NCBI GenBank assembly: GCA_012516785.1
Contig: JAAYWH010000083.1
Coordinates: 1 to 63,277, forward strand
Reading direction: 5' to 3'
From: Methanomicrobiales archaeon
Lineage (GTDB): Archaea; Halobacteriota; Methanomicrobia; Methanomicrobiales; Methanospirillaceae
DNA: 63,277 bases
Shown here piece by piece: positions 8,746 to 17,543 of the stretch (within the stretch, counting starts at the first letter, position 1; every line of letters begins with the position of its first letter). Made by a program: the position numbers and the translations under genes. The notes beneath the pieces are model-generated. The model saw nothing but the letters and a program-made list of their open reading frames with translations, was not told the DNA's origin and ran no database searches.

Positions 8746-8754
8746 CTATTTATG
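8746..8754 (+). promoter_or_regulatory. TATA element ahead of tfrA
   Basis: CTATTTATG lies about 28-36 bases before the tfrA ATG at 8782, with no ribosome-binding site before that ATG. This suggests a short-leader or leaderless tfrAB transcript starting near 8776. The lysC start codon is 60 bases from tfrA, so the two promoters must overlap. Confidence 0.4.
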
Positions 8755-8781
8755 TTAGTATATGACGCACGTACTAATAAG

Positions 8782-10407
8782 ATGCATTCTGATGCGGTGG
8801 ATACGGCGCATGTACTCGTAATTGGGAGTGGCGGTGCCGGGGTTCGCGCAGCGATTGAGGCTGCAGGATACGGCGAGACAATGCTCGTTTCAAAGACCCT
8901 CACAGGAAAGGGTGGCTGCACAACCATGGCTGAAGGGGGGTATAATGCGGTCCTCAGGGAGACCGACGCCTGTGAGATACATTATGAAGATACGCTGAAA
9001 GGAGGTGCGTATCTCAATGACCCTGACCTCGTTCAGATCCTCGTTCACGAAGCCCCGCAGCGAATCAGGGATCTCCTGGAATGGGGAGCCGTCTTTGATG
9101 TTACTGACAGCTGTGAAGTTGCCCAGCGACCTTTCGGGGGGCAGCGGTTCCCCAGGACCTGCTATGCCGGTGACCGTACCGGCCACGAGATGATATCGAC
9201 CCTAGTCGACAGGCTCCATGGTACCGGTGTCCGGATCGAGAACGAAGTCACCGTCATTTCACTCCTGCAGGAGGGTCAGAGGGTGAACGGAGCAATCGGT
9301 CTCGACCGGCAGGGAGCGATCCGGGTCATGCTTGCGGATGCCACCATCCTTGCCACAGGGGGAGGTACCCGGATATACGATATTTCCACCAACTCTTCCA
9401 GCGGGACTGGTGACGGATATGCCATCGGGTACAATGCTAGTGCCGAGCTGATCGACATGGAGCAGATCCAGTTCCATCCGACAGGAGCGGTCTATCCCTA
9501 TGATGCACGGGGAAGACTCGTCACCGAGGCAGTTCGAGGGGAAGGGGGTCTCCTGAAAAATGTGGAGGGTGAGCGGTTCATGAAACGGTATGATCCCGAA
9601 CGCATGGAGCTCTCCACAAGAGACGTGGTCGCAAGGGCGATTGCGACCGAGATTCTGGAGGGAAAAGGTACGAAAAATGGCGGCGTGTACCTGGATGTGA
9701 CGCACCTCCCCCGATCCCAGATCGAGAGGAGACTGCCGGTCATGCTCGAGCAGTTCCTCAAGTTCGGGATCGATATCCGTGATGTCCCCATGGAAGTCGC
9801 CCCTACTGCCCACCATATCATGGGGGGGCTCCGGATAACAACGAGGGGAGAGACAACACTTCCCTGCCTCTATGCCTGCGGGGAAGTATCAGGGGGGGTT
9901 CATGGTGCGAACCGGCTTGGCGGAAATGCCCTCGCTGAAACACAGGTCTTTGGTAAACGAGCAGGAGAGGCGGCAGGGAGGGTAAAAGAGCAGAAGAAGG
10001 CAGCGGATCAGAAGATGATCGAGGATGCAGAACAGCGTATCTGTACGTTCCTGCAGGGGGAGGTCCCGCCATCATCCATCGCCCGCTCTCTCCAGACCAC
10101 AATGTGGGAGGGGGCAGGAATCTTCAGGAACGGTCCCGACCTTCAAAAGACACTGGGGATAATCAGGCACCTGCAGACACTCCATCCGAAGGCAGCATCG
10201 CCGGCAAATTTCGCCGAATGTTGCATCCTCCAGAATATGCTGACCACTGCCTCGCTGGTGGTCAGATCTGCCCTGCTTCGGAAGGAATCGCGGGGAGCAC
10301 ATCTCAGGCGCGATATCTCCCAGAACTGGGATCCGGAACACTCCCCGTATGGGCATACCTATCTCTCGCTGTCGCGGGAAGGGATCGAGACGAGGGCGGT
10401 GACATGA
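8782..10407 (+). CDS. tfrA: CoM/CoB-dependent fumarate reductase, flavoprotein subunit TfrA
   Basis: The 541-residue product is a fumarate reductase/succinate dehydrogenase flavoprotein. It has the FAD-binding loop VIGSGGAGVRAAIEA (13-27), the GGCTTMAEGGYNA segment that carries the flavin-linking region in relatives, HPTGAVYP and RGEGG of the active-site lid, and HHIMGGL plus GANRLGGNALAE. With TfrB it reduces fumarate to succinate using coenzymes M and B as electron donors, making the heterodisulfide, in the cytoplasm. The start is placed at 8782, just ahead of the FAD motif. Its stop overlaps the tfrB start (ATGA). Confidence 0.93.
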   Translation: MHSDAVDTAHVLVIGSGGAGVRAAIEAAGYGETMLVSKTLTGKGGCTTMAEGGYNAVLRETDACEIHYEDTLKGGAYLNDPDLVQILVHEAPQRIRDLLEWGAVFDVTDSCEVAQRPFGGQRFPRTCYAGDRTGHEMISTLVDRLHGTGVRIENEVTVISLLQEGQRVNGAIGLDRQGAIRVMLADATILATGGGTRIYDISTNSSSGTGDGYAIGYNASAELIDMEQIQFHPTGAVYPYDARGRLVTEAVRGEGGLLKNVEGERFMKRYDPERMELSTRDVVARAIATEILEGKGTKNGGVYLDVTHLPRSQIERRLPVMLEQFLKFGIDIRDVPMEVAPTAHHIMGGLRITTRGETTLPCLYACGEVSGGVHGANRLGGNALAETQVFGKRAGEAAGRVKEQKKAADQKMIEDAEQRICTFLQGEVPPSSIARSLQTTMWEGAGIFRNGPDLQKTLGIIRHLQTLHPKAASPANFAECCILQNMLTTASLVVRSALLRKESRGAHLRRDISQNWDPEHSPYGHTYLSLSREGIETRAVT

Positions 10408-11870
10408 GAGAGATCTCCGTCAAGGTATTCCGGTTTGACCCATCTTGCGATACCACCCCCCATCTCCAGAATTACCTAGTAAGCGTCAAGGAAGGAGCTC
10501 GGGTCCTCCATGTGCTGCATGCCATCCATGATGAGCACGATCCCTCACTCTCGTACCGCTACTGCTGCGGTTCTGGCCAATGCGGGAGTTGTGCCGTGAA
10601 GCTAAACGGTCAGCCGGTCCTCGCCTGCATGGAGGAAGCTCGTGACGAGATGATTATCGAGCCGCTCGACCTCCCGATCAAAAAAGATCTCATCGTGGAC
10701 ATGGATCCCTATCTCGATCGTATCTCTTCTCTTGTCCCGGGTGCAGAATTCCGGATGCCTGCTCCTGATGAGGTGGAGGCGATAAAGCCACTGAGGAGCT
10801 GCATCGAGTGCCTTGCCTGCGTATCAGCCTGCCCTGCACTCAAAGTGATCGATTTTGCGGGGCCTGCTGCGATGCGGGAGGATATGCGCCTCTCCCTAGA
10901 TCCCAGGGATACCTGCGACCGGGTCACTGAAGCAGTGAGTGAAGGATTGTTCACCTGCACATCATGCCAGTCCTGCTGGAAAGTCTGCCCGAAAAATATT
11001 GAGATCCCGGGAAAAGCTATCGAGAAACTGAGGGCTCTTGCCAACCGGAAAGGGCTTACCCTGCCTCGTCACGAGGAGGTAGAGAAACTGGTACGGGAGA
11101 CCGGGAGGAGTGTAGATCGGACCGGGACGACGTTCCTTGAGCAAGTGCCAGAAATCCTTGAACCCTATGGGGAGGTAAAAGCCACGGTGGGTTTCTTTGT
11201 CGGCTGTATGTACAATATGCGTCTTCCCCAGACGGCCCTTGATGCCATGGAAGTTCTCAGGCGGAATGGCATCCGGGTTATCATACCAAAGGAGCAGGTC
11301 TGTTGCGGATCACCTCTCATCAGGACCGGCCAGGTTGAATTTCTTGACACCCTCAAGAGCAGGAATATCAACGCCTATGTATTCCGGAATATTGACACCG
11401 TGATGACCATGTGTGCAGGGTGCGGATCGACCCTGAAGAACGATTACCAGACCCCGTTCAAGGTGATGGACATCAACGAGGTACTCCTCAGGTACGGGAT
11501 TGAGCCCCCTGCACGACTCCCGGTAAAAGCCACCTACCACGATCCCTGTCATCTCCTCAGAGGACAGGGGATACGGACACAGCCGCGGGAACTGATCAGT
11601 AAGGTTGTCGACCTCGTAGAGATGCCGGCGATCTGCTGCGGCTCGGGCGGAGGAGTGCGGTCTGGGATGCCCCAGGAGGCTGCCGCACTGGGGGAGAACC
11701 GGCGAAATGAGATAGATAAAACCGGGGCAGATCTGGTTATCAGCTCCTGCCCCTTCTGCGAGTTCCACATAAAAGAACATACCGATAAACCGGTCAAGAA
11801 CGTGGCCACGGTGCTCCTTGAGGGGTACAGAGAGAAAGATCGGAGAACAGCCCAAAAAGAGACCTGTTAG
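10404..11870 (+). CDS. tfrB: CoM/CoB-dependent fumarate reductase, iron-sulfur and thiol-site subunit TfrB
   Basis: The 488-residue chain joins two modules. The N-terminal part is an SdhB/FrdB-like iron-sulfur protein: a [2Fe-2S] set (Cys55, Cys60, Cys63, Cys75) and two [4Fe-4S] sets (Cys133/136/139/143 and Cys185/188/191/195). The C-terminal part has two CCG domains as in heterodisulfide reductase HdrB/HdrD, with CCGSPL, CAGCGS and CCGSGGG, which should hold the site that oxidises CoM-SH and CoB-SH. This fusion is the mark of methanogen TfrB and separates it from respiratory FrdB. It overlaps tfrA by four bases and is followed by a T-tract. Confidence 0.95.
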   Translation: MREISVKVFRFDPSCDTTPHLQNYLVSVKEGARVLHVLHAIHDEHDPSLSYRYCCGSGQCGSCAVKLNGQPVLACMEEARDEMIIEPLDLPIKKDLIVDMDPYLDRISSLVPGAEFRMPAPDEVEAIKPLRSCIECLACVSACPALKVIDFAGPAAMREDMRLSLDPRDTCDRVTEAVSEGLFTCTSCQSCWKVCPKNIEIPGKAIEKLRALANRKGLTLPRHEEVEKLVRETGRSVDRTGTTFLEQVPEILEPYGEVKATVGFFVGCMYNMRLPQTALDAMEVLRRNGIRVIIPKEQVCCGSPLIRTGQVEFLDTLKSRNINAYVFRNIDTVMTMCAGCGSTLKNDYQTPFKVMDINEVLLRYGIEPPARLPVKATYHDPCHLLRGQGIRTQPRELISKVVDLVEMPAICCGSGGGVRSGMPQEAAALGENRRNEIDKTGADLVISSCPFCEFHIKEHTDKPVKNVATVLLEGYREKDRRTAQKETC

Positions 11871-11879
11871 GTCATCCCC

Positions 11880-11886
11880 TTTTTTT
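11880..11886 (+). terminator. T-tract after tfrB
   Basis: Seven T residues begin ten bases after the tfrB stop, between two convergent genes. This is a likely hairpin-independent archaeal terminator for tfrAB. Confidence 0.45.
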
Positions 11887-12440
11887 CAGATTCTTGCCAT
11901 CAGGGTCAATGCTACGCAGACAATTACCGGGATGGTAAGGTTATCATCAACAGGAGAGAGGAGCTCCGTAATACCGGCGAGGAGGACTGAAACTGCTGCC
12001 TGGACCGGGGGCAGGAGCGGAAGCAGTGCGAAAAAGGTGACACCAATCCCTGCAATCGTCCCTTCCGCAGTCTTTTTTCCGACAACCGGATGGTTCCCAA
12101 AATAATAACCGGCCAGTGTTGCCACACCGTCCAGAAGGGAGAGGGTCACGACAGCGGGAACCACCACTTCCTTGTCGAAGAGCACAAGGCAGAAGAGCGA
12201 ACTCAGGGCAAAGTAGAGTGCTCCTTTTCCCGGTCGGACGTTCTCGCGTTCAAGCTTATCAACAAGGACCGAGATCAGCGGTACCCGGAATCCCCGCACA
12301 AGGGCATCCCGGAAGATGATCCCGGCAAAAGTTCCGGTCATGAGCACAGGAAGCGCAATACGCAGCGGGGTAAGCTGGATAAGGGCGGCGATTCCGAGCC
12401 CGAAAATAATATGGACCAGCTTCCGGGGGATCTCGCGCAT
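11886..12440 (-). CDS. Dolichol kinase / SEC59-like CTP-dependent lipid kinase
   Basis: The 184-residue product has about five to six hydrophobic segments and begins REIPRKLVHIIFGLGIAAL, the conserved start of the archaeal SEC59/phosphatidate cytidylyltransferase-like family. A polar loop with ERENVRPGKGALYF, the segment LLDGVATLAGYYFG and GKKTAEGTIAG match the CTP-binding and catalytic loops of this family. It would phosphorylate a polyprenol or related membrane lipid for glycosylation. The ATG at 12440 is chosen over an upstream TTG. It faces tfrB convergently and is divergent from the DNA methyltransferase gene. Confidence 0.8.
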   Translation of the reverse strand: MREIPRKLVHIIFGLGIAALIQLTPLRIALPVLMTGTFAGIIFRDALVRGFRVPLISVLVDKLERENVRPGKGALYFALSSLFCLVLFDKEVVVPAVVTLSLLDGVATLAGYYFGNHPVVGKKTAEGTIAGIGVTFFALLPLLPPVQAAVSVLLAGITELLSPVDDNLTIPVIVCVALTLMARI

Positions 12441-12542
12441 ATGATTGGTGGTTGGTGACAAAGCCCCATAAGGTATCCGATTGCGGGTTCAGGGTTGGTA
12501 TTGATAAGAAAGGCTGCTGATTAATTGATCTGGAAAATCTCC

Positions 12543-13775
12543 ATGAATCCCGCTGATGATTCAGAGACCGCATTCAAGAACCTGGTACTCCGGTCTTGTC
12601 CTTTTCACGATGGAGAGACTATCGATATTGCGGGTATCAGAATCACCCGTTATTCCGGTGAGTTCTGGACCTCGGCTCAGAGGAAGGCATCTTCTGTCCA
12701 TGAAATCTCCTACAGGGCCTGTTTCAAACCGCAGCTCCCCCACTTCTTCATCAAAAACCTGACAGGGGTTGGCTCCAGGATCTATGACCCGTTCTCGGGG
12801 AGGGGAACAACCGTGATCGAGGCCGGCCTGCTTGGGAGGCAGATCGCCTCCAATGATGCTAACCCCCTCAGCCGGATCCTCACAAGGCCCAGGTTCTTCA
12901 TCCCTGCCGAAAAGCAGGTCGCCGCACGAATGGCAGAGATTCCAGCGGGAACCGGCGAGAGAGCCGAGATAGACCTCTCCATGTTTTACGATCAAAAGAC
13001 GGAGGGTGAGATCGTATCCTTACGCCAGTATCTCATCAACCAGGAAGAGACCGGAAGAATTGATTCCGTCGATTCATGGATACGAATGGTGGCAACCAGC
13101 AGGCTGACCGGCCATTCCGCAGGCTTCTTCTCGGTATATACCCTCCCTCCAAACCAGGCCGTCTCCCCGGAACGCCAGGTGCAGATCAACAAGCGGAGAA
13201 AACAGGTCCCGGAGTACCGGAATATCCGGGATCTTATCCTGAGAAAGACACGATCGCTTGTCAGGGATCTCACCCCGGAAGAACGCACCAGACTGAACAA
13301 TGCAGGAAAAAGCGGCCTCTTCCTGACAGGAGATTCCGGATCAACAGCACCAATCCCTGATGAATCGGTCAGCCTGACGGTCACTTCACCTCCCTTCCTT
13401 GACACAGTCCAGTATGTGAAGGATAACTGGTTACGGTGCTGGTTTTGCGGGATCGATGCGGCAGCAGTAGAACGCGGCCTTACCGTAACCCGGTCTCTGG
13501 CAGACTGGTGTAAAGCGATGGGGAGTACGTTTCGTGAACTGTTCAGGATCACGCTTACTGGCGGGTATGTCGCTTTCGAAGTCGGAGAGGTACGGGGAGG
13601 GAGTATTTTGCTGGATGAACAGGTGCTTCCGGTCGGTGCTGCGGCAGGATTTGTACCCCTTGGCATCCTTGTCAACCTCCAGCAGTTTACCAAAACATCC
13701 CATATCTGGGGGATAGGAAACAACGAATCGGGTACGAATACCAACAGGATCGTAGTCTTCAGGAAAGAGGCATGA
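12543..13775 (+). CDS. DNA methyltransferase, N4-cytosine/N6-adenine type, no visible partner
   Basis: The 410-residue product has the AdoMet-binding motif DPFSGRGTT (82-90) and the catalytic motif TSPPF (281-285), a TSPPY variant of amino-methyltransferases that act on exocyclic amines in DNA. Between them lies a long variable region (about 110-270) rich in Arg and Lys that could hold target recognition. The N-terminal part (FWTSAQRKASSVHEISYRA) is shared by site-specific DNA methylases of this group. No restriction endonuclease is next to it, so it may be an orphan acting in regulation or protection. The start is the ATG at 12543 rather than a TTG at 12525. Confidence 0.8.
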   Translation: MNPADDSETAFKNLVLRSCPFHDGETIDIAGIRITRYSGEFWTSAQRKASSVHEISYRACFKPQLPHFFIKNLTGVGSRIYDPFSGRGTTVIEAGLLGRQIASNDANPLSRILTRPRFFIPAEKQVAARMAEIPAGTGERAEIDLSMFYDQKTEGEIVSLRQYLINQEETGRIDSVDSWIRMVATSRLTGHSAGFFSVYTLPPNQAVSPERQVQINKRRKQVPEYRNIRDLILRKTRSLVRDLTPEERTRLNNAGKSGLFLTGDSGSTAPIPDESVSLTVTSPPFLDTVQYVKDNWLRCWFCGIDAAAVERGLTVTRSLADWCKAMGSTFRELFRITLTGGYVAFEVGEVRGGSILLDEQVLPVGAAAGFVPLGILVNLQQFTKTSHIWGIGNNESGTNTNRIVVFRKEA

Positions 13776-13787
13776 GGGGGAAAGGAG

Positions 13788-14936
13788 TTACTTTATCAGA
13801 TACTCGTATGCGGAGAGTGCTGCCTTTGCCCCTTCCCCTGCCGCAGTGATAATCTGTTTTGTCCTGATATTCGTGATATCCCCTGCTGCAAAGATGCCGG
13901 GAACGCTGGTATGGCAGTTGATATCGATGACAACCTCCTTGTCAGGGTTCATGTCCACGACCCCTTCCAGAAAAGCGGTATTTGGGATCCATCCTATCTC
14001 GGCAAATAATCCGTCCACCGGAAGATCGGTCTCCTTTCCTGAAGTCCGTTCCTTCAGGGTAATTCCGGCAAGCATGCTATTGCCCCGGAGACCGGATACT
14101 ACGGTGTTCTTGTGGGTGATGATATTTGTTTTCTTTTCAAACGCCTTGACATAGACTTCATCTGCTTTTATCGTGCTCCTTACAACGAGGTGCACCTCCC
14201 GGGCAATTCCGCTCATCTCGATGGCGGTCTGGAGTGCAGAATTTCCCCCACCCACGATGGCAACCACCTTGTCCCTGAAGAGCGGTCCGTCGCATGTCGA
14301 ACAGATCGAGAGCCCCCTGCCCAGGTACCGTTCCTCCCCTTCGACCCCCAGTTTCCGCGGTTGCTTCCCCTGGGCAAGGATAACCGCACGAGCCCGGTAC
14401 GCCCCTCCTGTCGCCGTGTTCACGATAAATTCGTTTCCGCTCCGGTCAAGGATCAGCACTTTATCGATCTCGAGTGACAGATCGAGCGACCTGACCTGCT
14501 CCTCGAACTTCCGCATCAGGTCATCCCCGGTAATCATCCGGTATCCCATATAGTTCTCGATCGCCCAGGACTCACTAGCCTGGCCCCCGATGTTCTCACT
14601 GACGATCAGAGTCTTCAATAATTTCCTGGCACAGTATACTCCTGCAGTCAGGCCTGCCGGGCCAGCCCCGATAATCAGGACGTCGAAGACTACCCCTCCT
14701 TTCTCCTCTCCGAACAGTTCATTCAGGCGCTGGGCATCATATCCCACGATCACCTCATCGTCAACCGTGACGACCGGTACCCCGTACTGGCCTGATAGCT
14801 CGATCATCTTCTTGGCCTGCTCCTTGTCAGTCCCGACATCCACGGCGAAATAATCCACCCCTTGTCGTTCGAGGAACGCTTTTACCATCCGGCAATAGGG
14901 GCAGTTCTGGGTTGAGTATACAGTAACCTTCGGCAT
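13788..14936 (-). CDS. trxB: Glutaredoxin-thioredoxin reductase fusion
   Basis: The 382-residue chain has an N-terminal glutaredoxin/NrdH-like domain (1-75) with the redox pair Cys12-Pro-Tyr-Cys15 and the cis-Pro motif GVPVVTVDD. The rest is a flavoprotein of the thioredoxin-reductase family: FAD loop GAGPAGLTAG (90-99), the active pair Cys212-Ser-Thr-Cys215, an NAD(P)H loop GGGNSALQTA, and the FAD-closing AAGDITN. The reductase probably passes electrons to its own glutaredoxin domain and on to peroxidases. The start at 14936 begins the glutaredoxin fold; the longer frame upstream is not protein-like. Fusion of the two is uncommon. Confidence 0.92.
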   Translation of the reverse strand: MPKVTVYSTQNCPYCRMVKAFLERQGVDYFAVDVGTDKEQAKKMIELSGQYGVPVVTVDDEVIVGYDAQRLNELFGEEKGGVVFDVLIIGAGPAGLTAGVYCARKLLKTLIVSENIGGQASESWAIENYMGYRMITGDDLMRKFEEQVRSLDLSLEIDKVLILDRSGNEFIVNTATGGAYRARAVILAQGKQPRKLGVEGEERYLGRGLSICSTCDGPLFRDKVVAIVGGGNSALQTAIEMSGIAREVHLVVRSTIKADEVYVKAFEKKTNIITHKNTVVSGLRGNSMLAGITLKERTSGKETDLPVDGLFAEIGWIPNTAFLEGVVDMNPDKEVVIDINCHTSVPGIFAAGDITNIRTKQIITAAGEGAKAALSAYEYLIK

Positions 14937-15088
14937 GCAAATCGAGTTTGCCTTTATCCGGTAATTAAAGTGTGGGAGCTGGACGGTATCAGGAGAACAG
15001 AATGGGAGGAACCTCTCATCGTTCCCTGAAGAACATGAGATGAGACCGATATCCGGAGGGAAAAGAAATGAATTGGGTGTAGTGGAAG

Positions 15089-15589
15089 TTATTCGATCGT
15101 TTTGAATACCTTCCTGACTGCATTGCAGATAGGGCACTTTTCAGGAGCGGGACCGAGGAAAATGTTCCCACATACGGGGCAGAGAACAACCGCCCGGTTC
15201 GAGAGGTCCTGTCCATGGTTCAGGGCATTCATTGCTTCCTTGTAAAGGTTGGCATGAACCTCTTCTGCCTTCATGGCGTACGTGAAAACCAGTGCAACGT
15301 CACTCTTCTTCTCGGCCTCTGCTTCTTTGACAAACGCAGGATACATCTCGGTGTATTCATGGGTCTCGCCTGAAATTGAACCCTGGATATTCTCCTTGGT
15401 GGTCTTGATTGTGCCCATCGCCTTGAGGAGCTTCTTGGCATGGACCGCTTCAGCCTCAGATGCTGCCTTAAAAAGCCTTGCGATATTTTTGAAGCCCTCA
15501 GACTCAGCCTGATCGGCAAAGGCTGCATACTTCCGGTTTGCCTGTGACTCCCCGGCATATGCCTCCATTGCATTCTCCATTGTTGCCAT
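15089..15589 (-). CDS. rbr: Rubrerythrin
   Basis: The 166-residue protein has the ferritin-like di-iron domain with two ExxH-type half motifs (EAEAVHAKKL and KAEEVHANLY) and a C-terminal rubredoxin-like iron site, CPVCGNIF and CPICNA. Rubrerythrins reduce hydrogen peroxide in anaerobes, taking electrons from rubredoxin or reductase partners. The gene lies just upstream of the glutaredoxin-thioredoxin reductase fusion on the same strand (about 150 bases between them) and opposite to radC, within a stretch of oxidative-defence genes. Confidence 0.97.
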   Translation of the reverse strand: MATMENAMEAYAGESQANRKYAAFADQAESEGFKNIARLFKAASEAEAVHAKKLLKAMGTIKTTKENIQGSISGETHEYTEMYPAFVKEAEAEKKSDVALVFTYAMKAEEVHANLYKEAMNALNHGQDLSNRAVVLCPVCGNIFLGPAPEKCPICNAVRKVFKTIE

Positions 15590-15732
15590 GCTCTTATCTG
15601 TGGCAACGAATTACATCAAAGTATCCTTTCAGGCTGACACTGCATGTGATCCGACCACTGAGAGGAGAACATACTCTTTTTCTCATTCCGGGGAGATACA
15701 GATGATATCGCGATTGTCCTCGAAGGTGGAAC

Positions 15733-16398
15733 ATGAAAAAGATGCAGGATATCGAAGAGCAGGACCGGCCGAGGGAGAAGATCCGGAAGAGAGGAGTCAC
15801 GTGTCTCAGCGATCAGGAACTGATTGTTACCATCCTCGGAAGCGGAGTGCCTGGTAGAAACGTCAGGGATCTTGCAAAAGAGATCTCTGACATGATAGAG
15901 AGAAATCCAGATGCAGTAGGATATCATGAACTTGCCGGGATCAAGGGGATGGGGCCTGCAAAAATATCCCAGATCATCGCCTGCCTTGAGCTCGGCAGGA
16001 GAAGGTATTGCCAGGAGGGGAGAAAACCAAAGATCAGTTCACCTTCAGATGTTCTCCCGCTCGTCTCTCATCTATCGGGAAAGAAACAGGAGCACTTTCT
16101 CTGCATCACGCTGAACGGTGCAAATGAACTGATTGAGACACGGACCATCTCAATGGGCCTCCTGAATCACAGCCTTGTCCATCCCCGCGAGGTCTATGCC
16201 GATGCAATCACCGACCGGGCAGCCTCTATCATCTGCGTCCACAACCACCCTTCAGGAACCCTGGAGCCGAGCAGTCAGGATCTTACCATCACCCGCCAGC
16301 TGGCCGATGCAGGGACCATAGTCGGGATCCGTCTCCTGGATCATCTGATCGTTACCGATTCCGGATGGCTCTCGATGAAGGAGCGGGGGCTCATCTGA
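15733..16398 (+). CDS. radC: RadC-family JAB1/MPN protein
   Basis: The 221-residue product has an N-terminal helix-hairpin-helix region (ELAGIKGMGPAKISQI, about 60-80) and a C-terminal JAMM metal site: His170, His172 and Asp183 in HNHPSGTLEPSSQD, with the upstream catalytic Glu region. RadC was named for DNA repair in bacteria, but its biochemical activity is unresolved. It has a GGTG site close before the ATG. It is frequent in bacteria and patchy in archaea. It runs convergently with a flavoprotein gene with no gap between the stop codons. Confidence 0.95.
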   Translation: MKKMQDIEEQDRPREKIRKRGVTCLSDQELIVTILGSGVPGRNVRDLAKEISDMIERNPDAVGYHELAGIKGMGPAKISQIIACLELGRRRYCQEGRKPKISSPSDVLPLVSHLSGKKQEHFLCITLNGANELIETRTISMGLLNHSLVHPREVYADAITDRAASIICVHNHPSGTLEPSSQDLTITRQLADAGTIVGIRLLDHLIVTDSGWLSMKERGLI

Positions 16399-16998
16399 TC
16401 ATTCCCTTCCCATGAGGTGCCGGCCGAGTTCACGCCCCTTTGCATAGGCATCATCCATTAACTCGGGATGTCTTGATAGATCCTGGAGGGTATCCATGTC
16501 CCTGATGAGGAGATCATCCCAGTACTGCACGTCAATGATGTCAAAAAAAGCATGGACCGTCATCTTTGCCCCGTCAAAGACAGAGGGGAGATTCATGCCG
16601 GATATTCCGAGATAGAGGCCTAACCTGGATTTTCTTTTTTCTTCGACGACCAGTGGTTTTTTCCTCACGTATTTTGCCATGAAGTAGACCTGGAAACGGT
16701 CAATGAACGACTTCAGCATTCCCGGGATTCCCATGGTCATAACAGGAGTGGCGAGGATGACCCCATCGATATCGCGGAATTTCCCGTATATTCCCTGCAT
16801 ATCATCCTTCATTGCGCAGGTCTCATGCTCCCTGCAGAACATGATCTCCCGGCATGCTCTGATATTGAGATTGGTGACCTCAATCCTCTCCACCTCGGCC
16901 CCTGCCTCCCTCGCTCCCTGTATCGCCCGATCCAACAATTTTGCCGTATTCCCGTTCAAAAGAGGGCTTCCGAGAAGCGCAATAATCTTTGCTCCCAT
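16399..16998 (-). CDS. Flavodoxin-fold NADPH-dependent FMN reductase, altered cysteine motif
   Basis: The 199-residue product begins with the FMN phosphate loop ALLGSPLLNGNTAKL and has the family's TPVMTMGIPGMLKSFIDRF segment that holds the flavin ring. Where iron-sulfur flavoproteins have CX2CX2CX5C, this protein has a CX5CX5C pattern (ACREIMFCREHETC), so it probably lacks the [4Fe-4S] cluster of its paralogues in this window. It could reduce quinones, flavin or small oxidants; the substrate is unknown. The gene ends against radC. Confidence 0.85.
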   Translation of the reverse strand: MGAKIIALLGSPLLNGNTAKLLDRAIQGAREAGAEVERIEVTNLNIRACREIMFCREHETCAMKDDMQGIYGKFRDIDGVILATPVMTMGIPGMLKSFIDRFQVYFMAKYVRKKPLVVEEKRKSRLGLYLGISGMNLPSVFDGAKMTVHAFFDIIDVQYWDDLLIRDMDTLQDLSRHPELMDDAYAKGRELGRHLMGRE

Positions 16999-17150
16999 GA
17001 ATTAGACTGTTACGTAAGGTCTCCTTTATAGCTTTGGAACTCACTGCTCTGACCATTTGTCGTTTATTCCTGCCCGATTTTAACATTTTGCATCGTTAGA
17101 ATGGAACGATAAAAAGTCATAAATAAGTCCCCCATCTATATATCCGTAAG

Positions 17151-17384
17151 GTGATTAAACTGGCAGAGAAAGCAAAAGCCGGAGAGAAAGTCGGTCCTGG
17201 TAAGTACGTCTGCATCGATTGTGGTCGGGAGATGACGCTTGACAAGGTGGAGCAGGATTTGAGGAAGTGCCCGCAGTGCGCCTGTGAAGAGTACCAGTGC
17301 TTCCCGATGCACCACATCCGTCCAGATATCAAGACACCAGAAGATGCGATGAATCCCCCGAAGCGGGGCAAGAGCAACCAGTAA
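17151..17384 (+). CDS. Small zinc-ribbon protein (rubredoxin-like spacing)
   Basis: The product has two knuckles, CIDC (Cys21, Cys24) and CPQC (Cys40, Cys43), preceded by a basic start with GEKVGPGKYVC and followed by a Cys/His-rich tail. It is a single zinc ribbon or a rubredoxin-like iron site of about 75 residues. The annotated GTG at 17151 lies inside the sequence AGGTGAT, which is a perfect archaeal ribosome-binding site; the true start may be the CTG at 17160 four bases behind it. It heads the stretch of desulforedoxin, AhpD-like and peroxiredoxin genes and may serve them as an electron carrier. Confidence 0.75.
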   Translation: MIKLAEKAKAGEKVGPGKYVCIDCGREMTLDKVEQDLRKCPQCACEEYQCFPMHHIRPDIKTPEDAMNPPKRGKSNQ

Positions 17385-17543
17385 AGAGCATTTTTCAACA
17401 CTGTTGTGGGAGGACTGGGCAGATCACGATCTACCTTGAACGGAGAAACCCATAACTTTTTCTTATCAGTACAGGATACAGGGAAATGCCCTGACCGGTA
17501 CATTCATGAGCTGTACGGACAAGTCAGAAAGAGGTGTTCCAGA

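Noticed and set aside
10104-10403. A longer N terminus for TfrB
   Set aside because: The extension reads through the end of tfrA in another frame; the ATGA overlap at 10404 gives the normal TfrB start.
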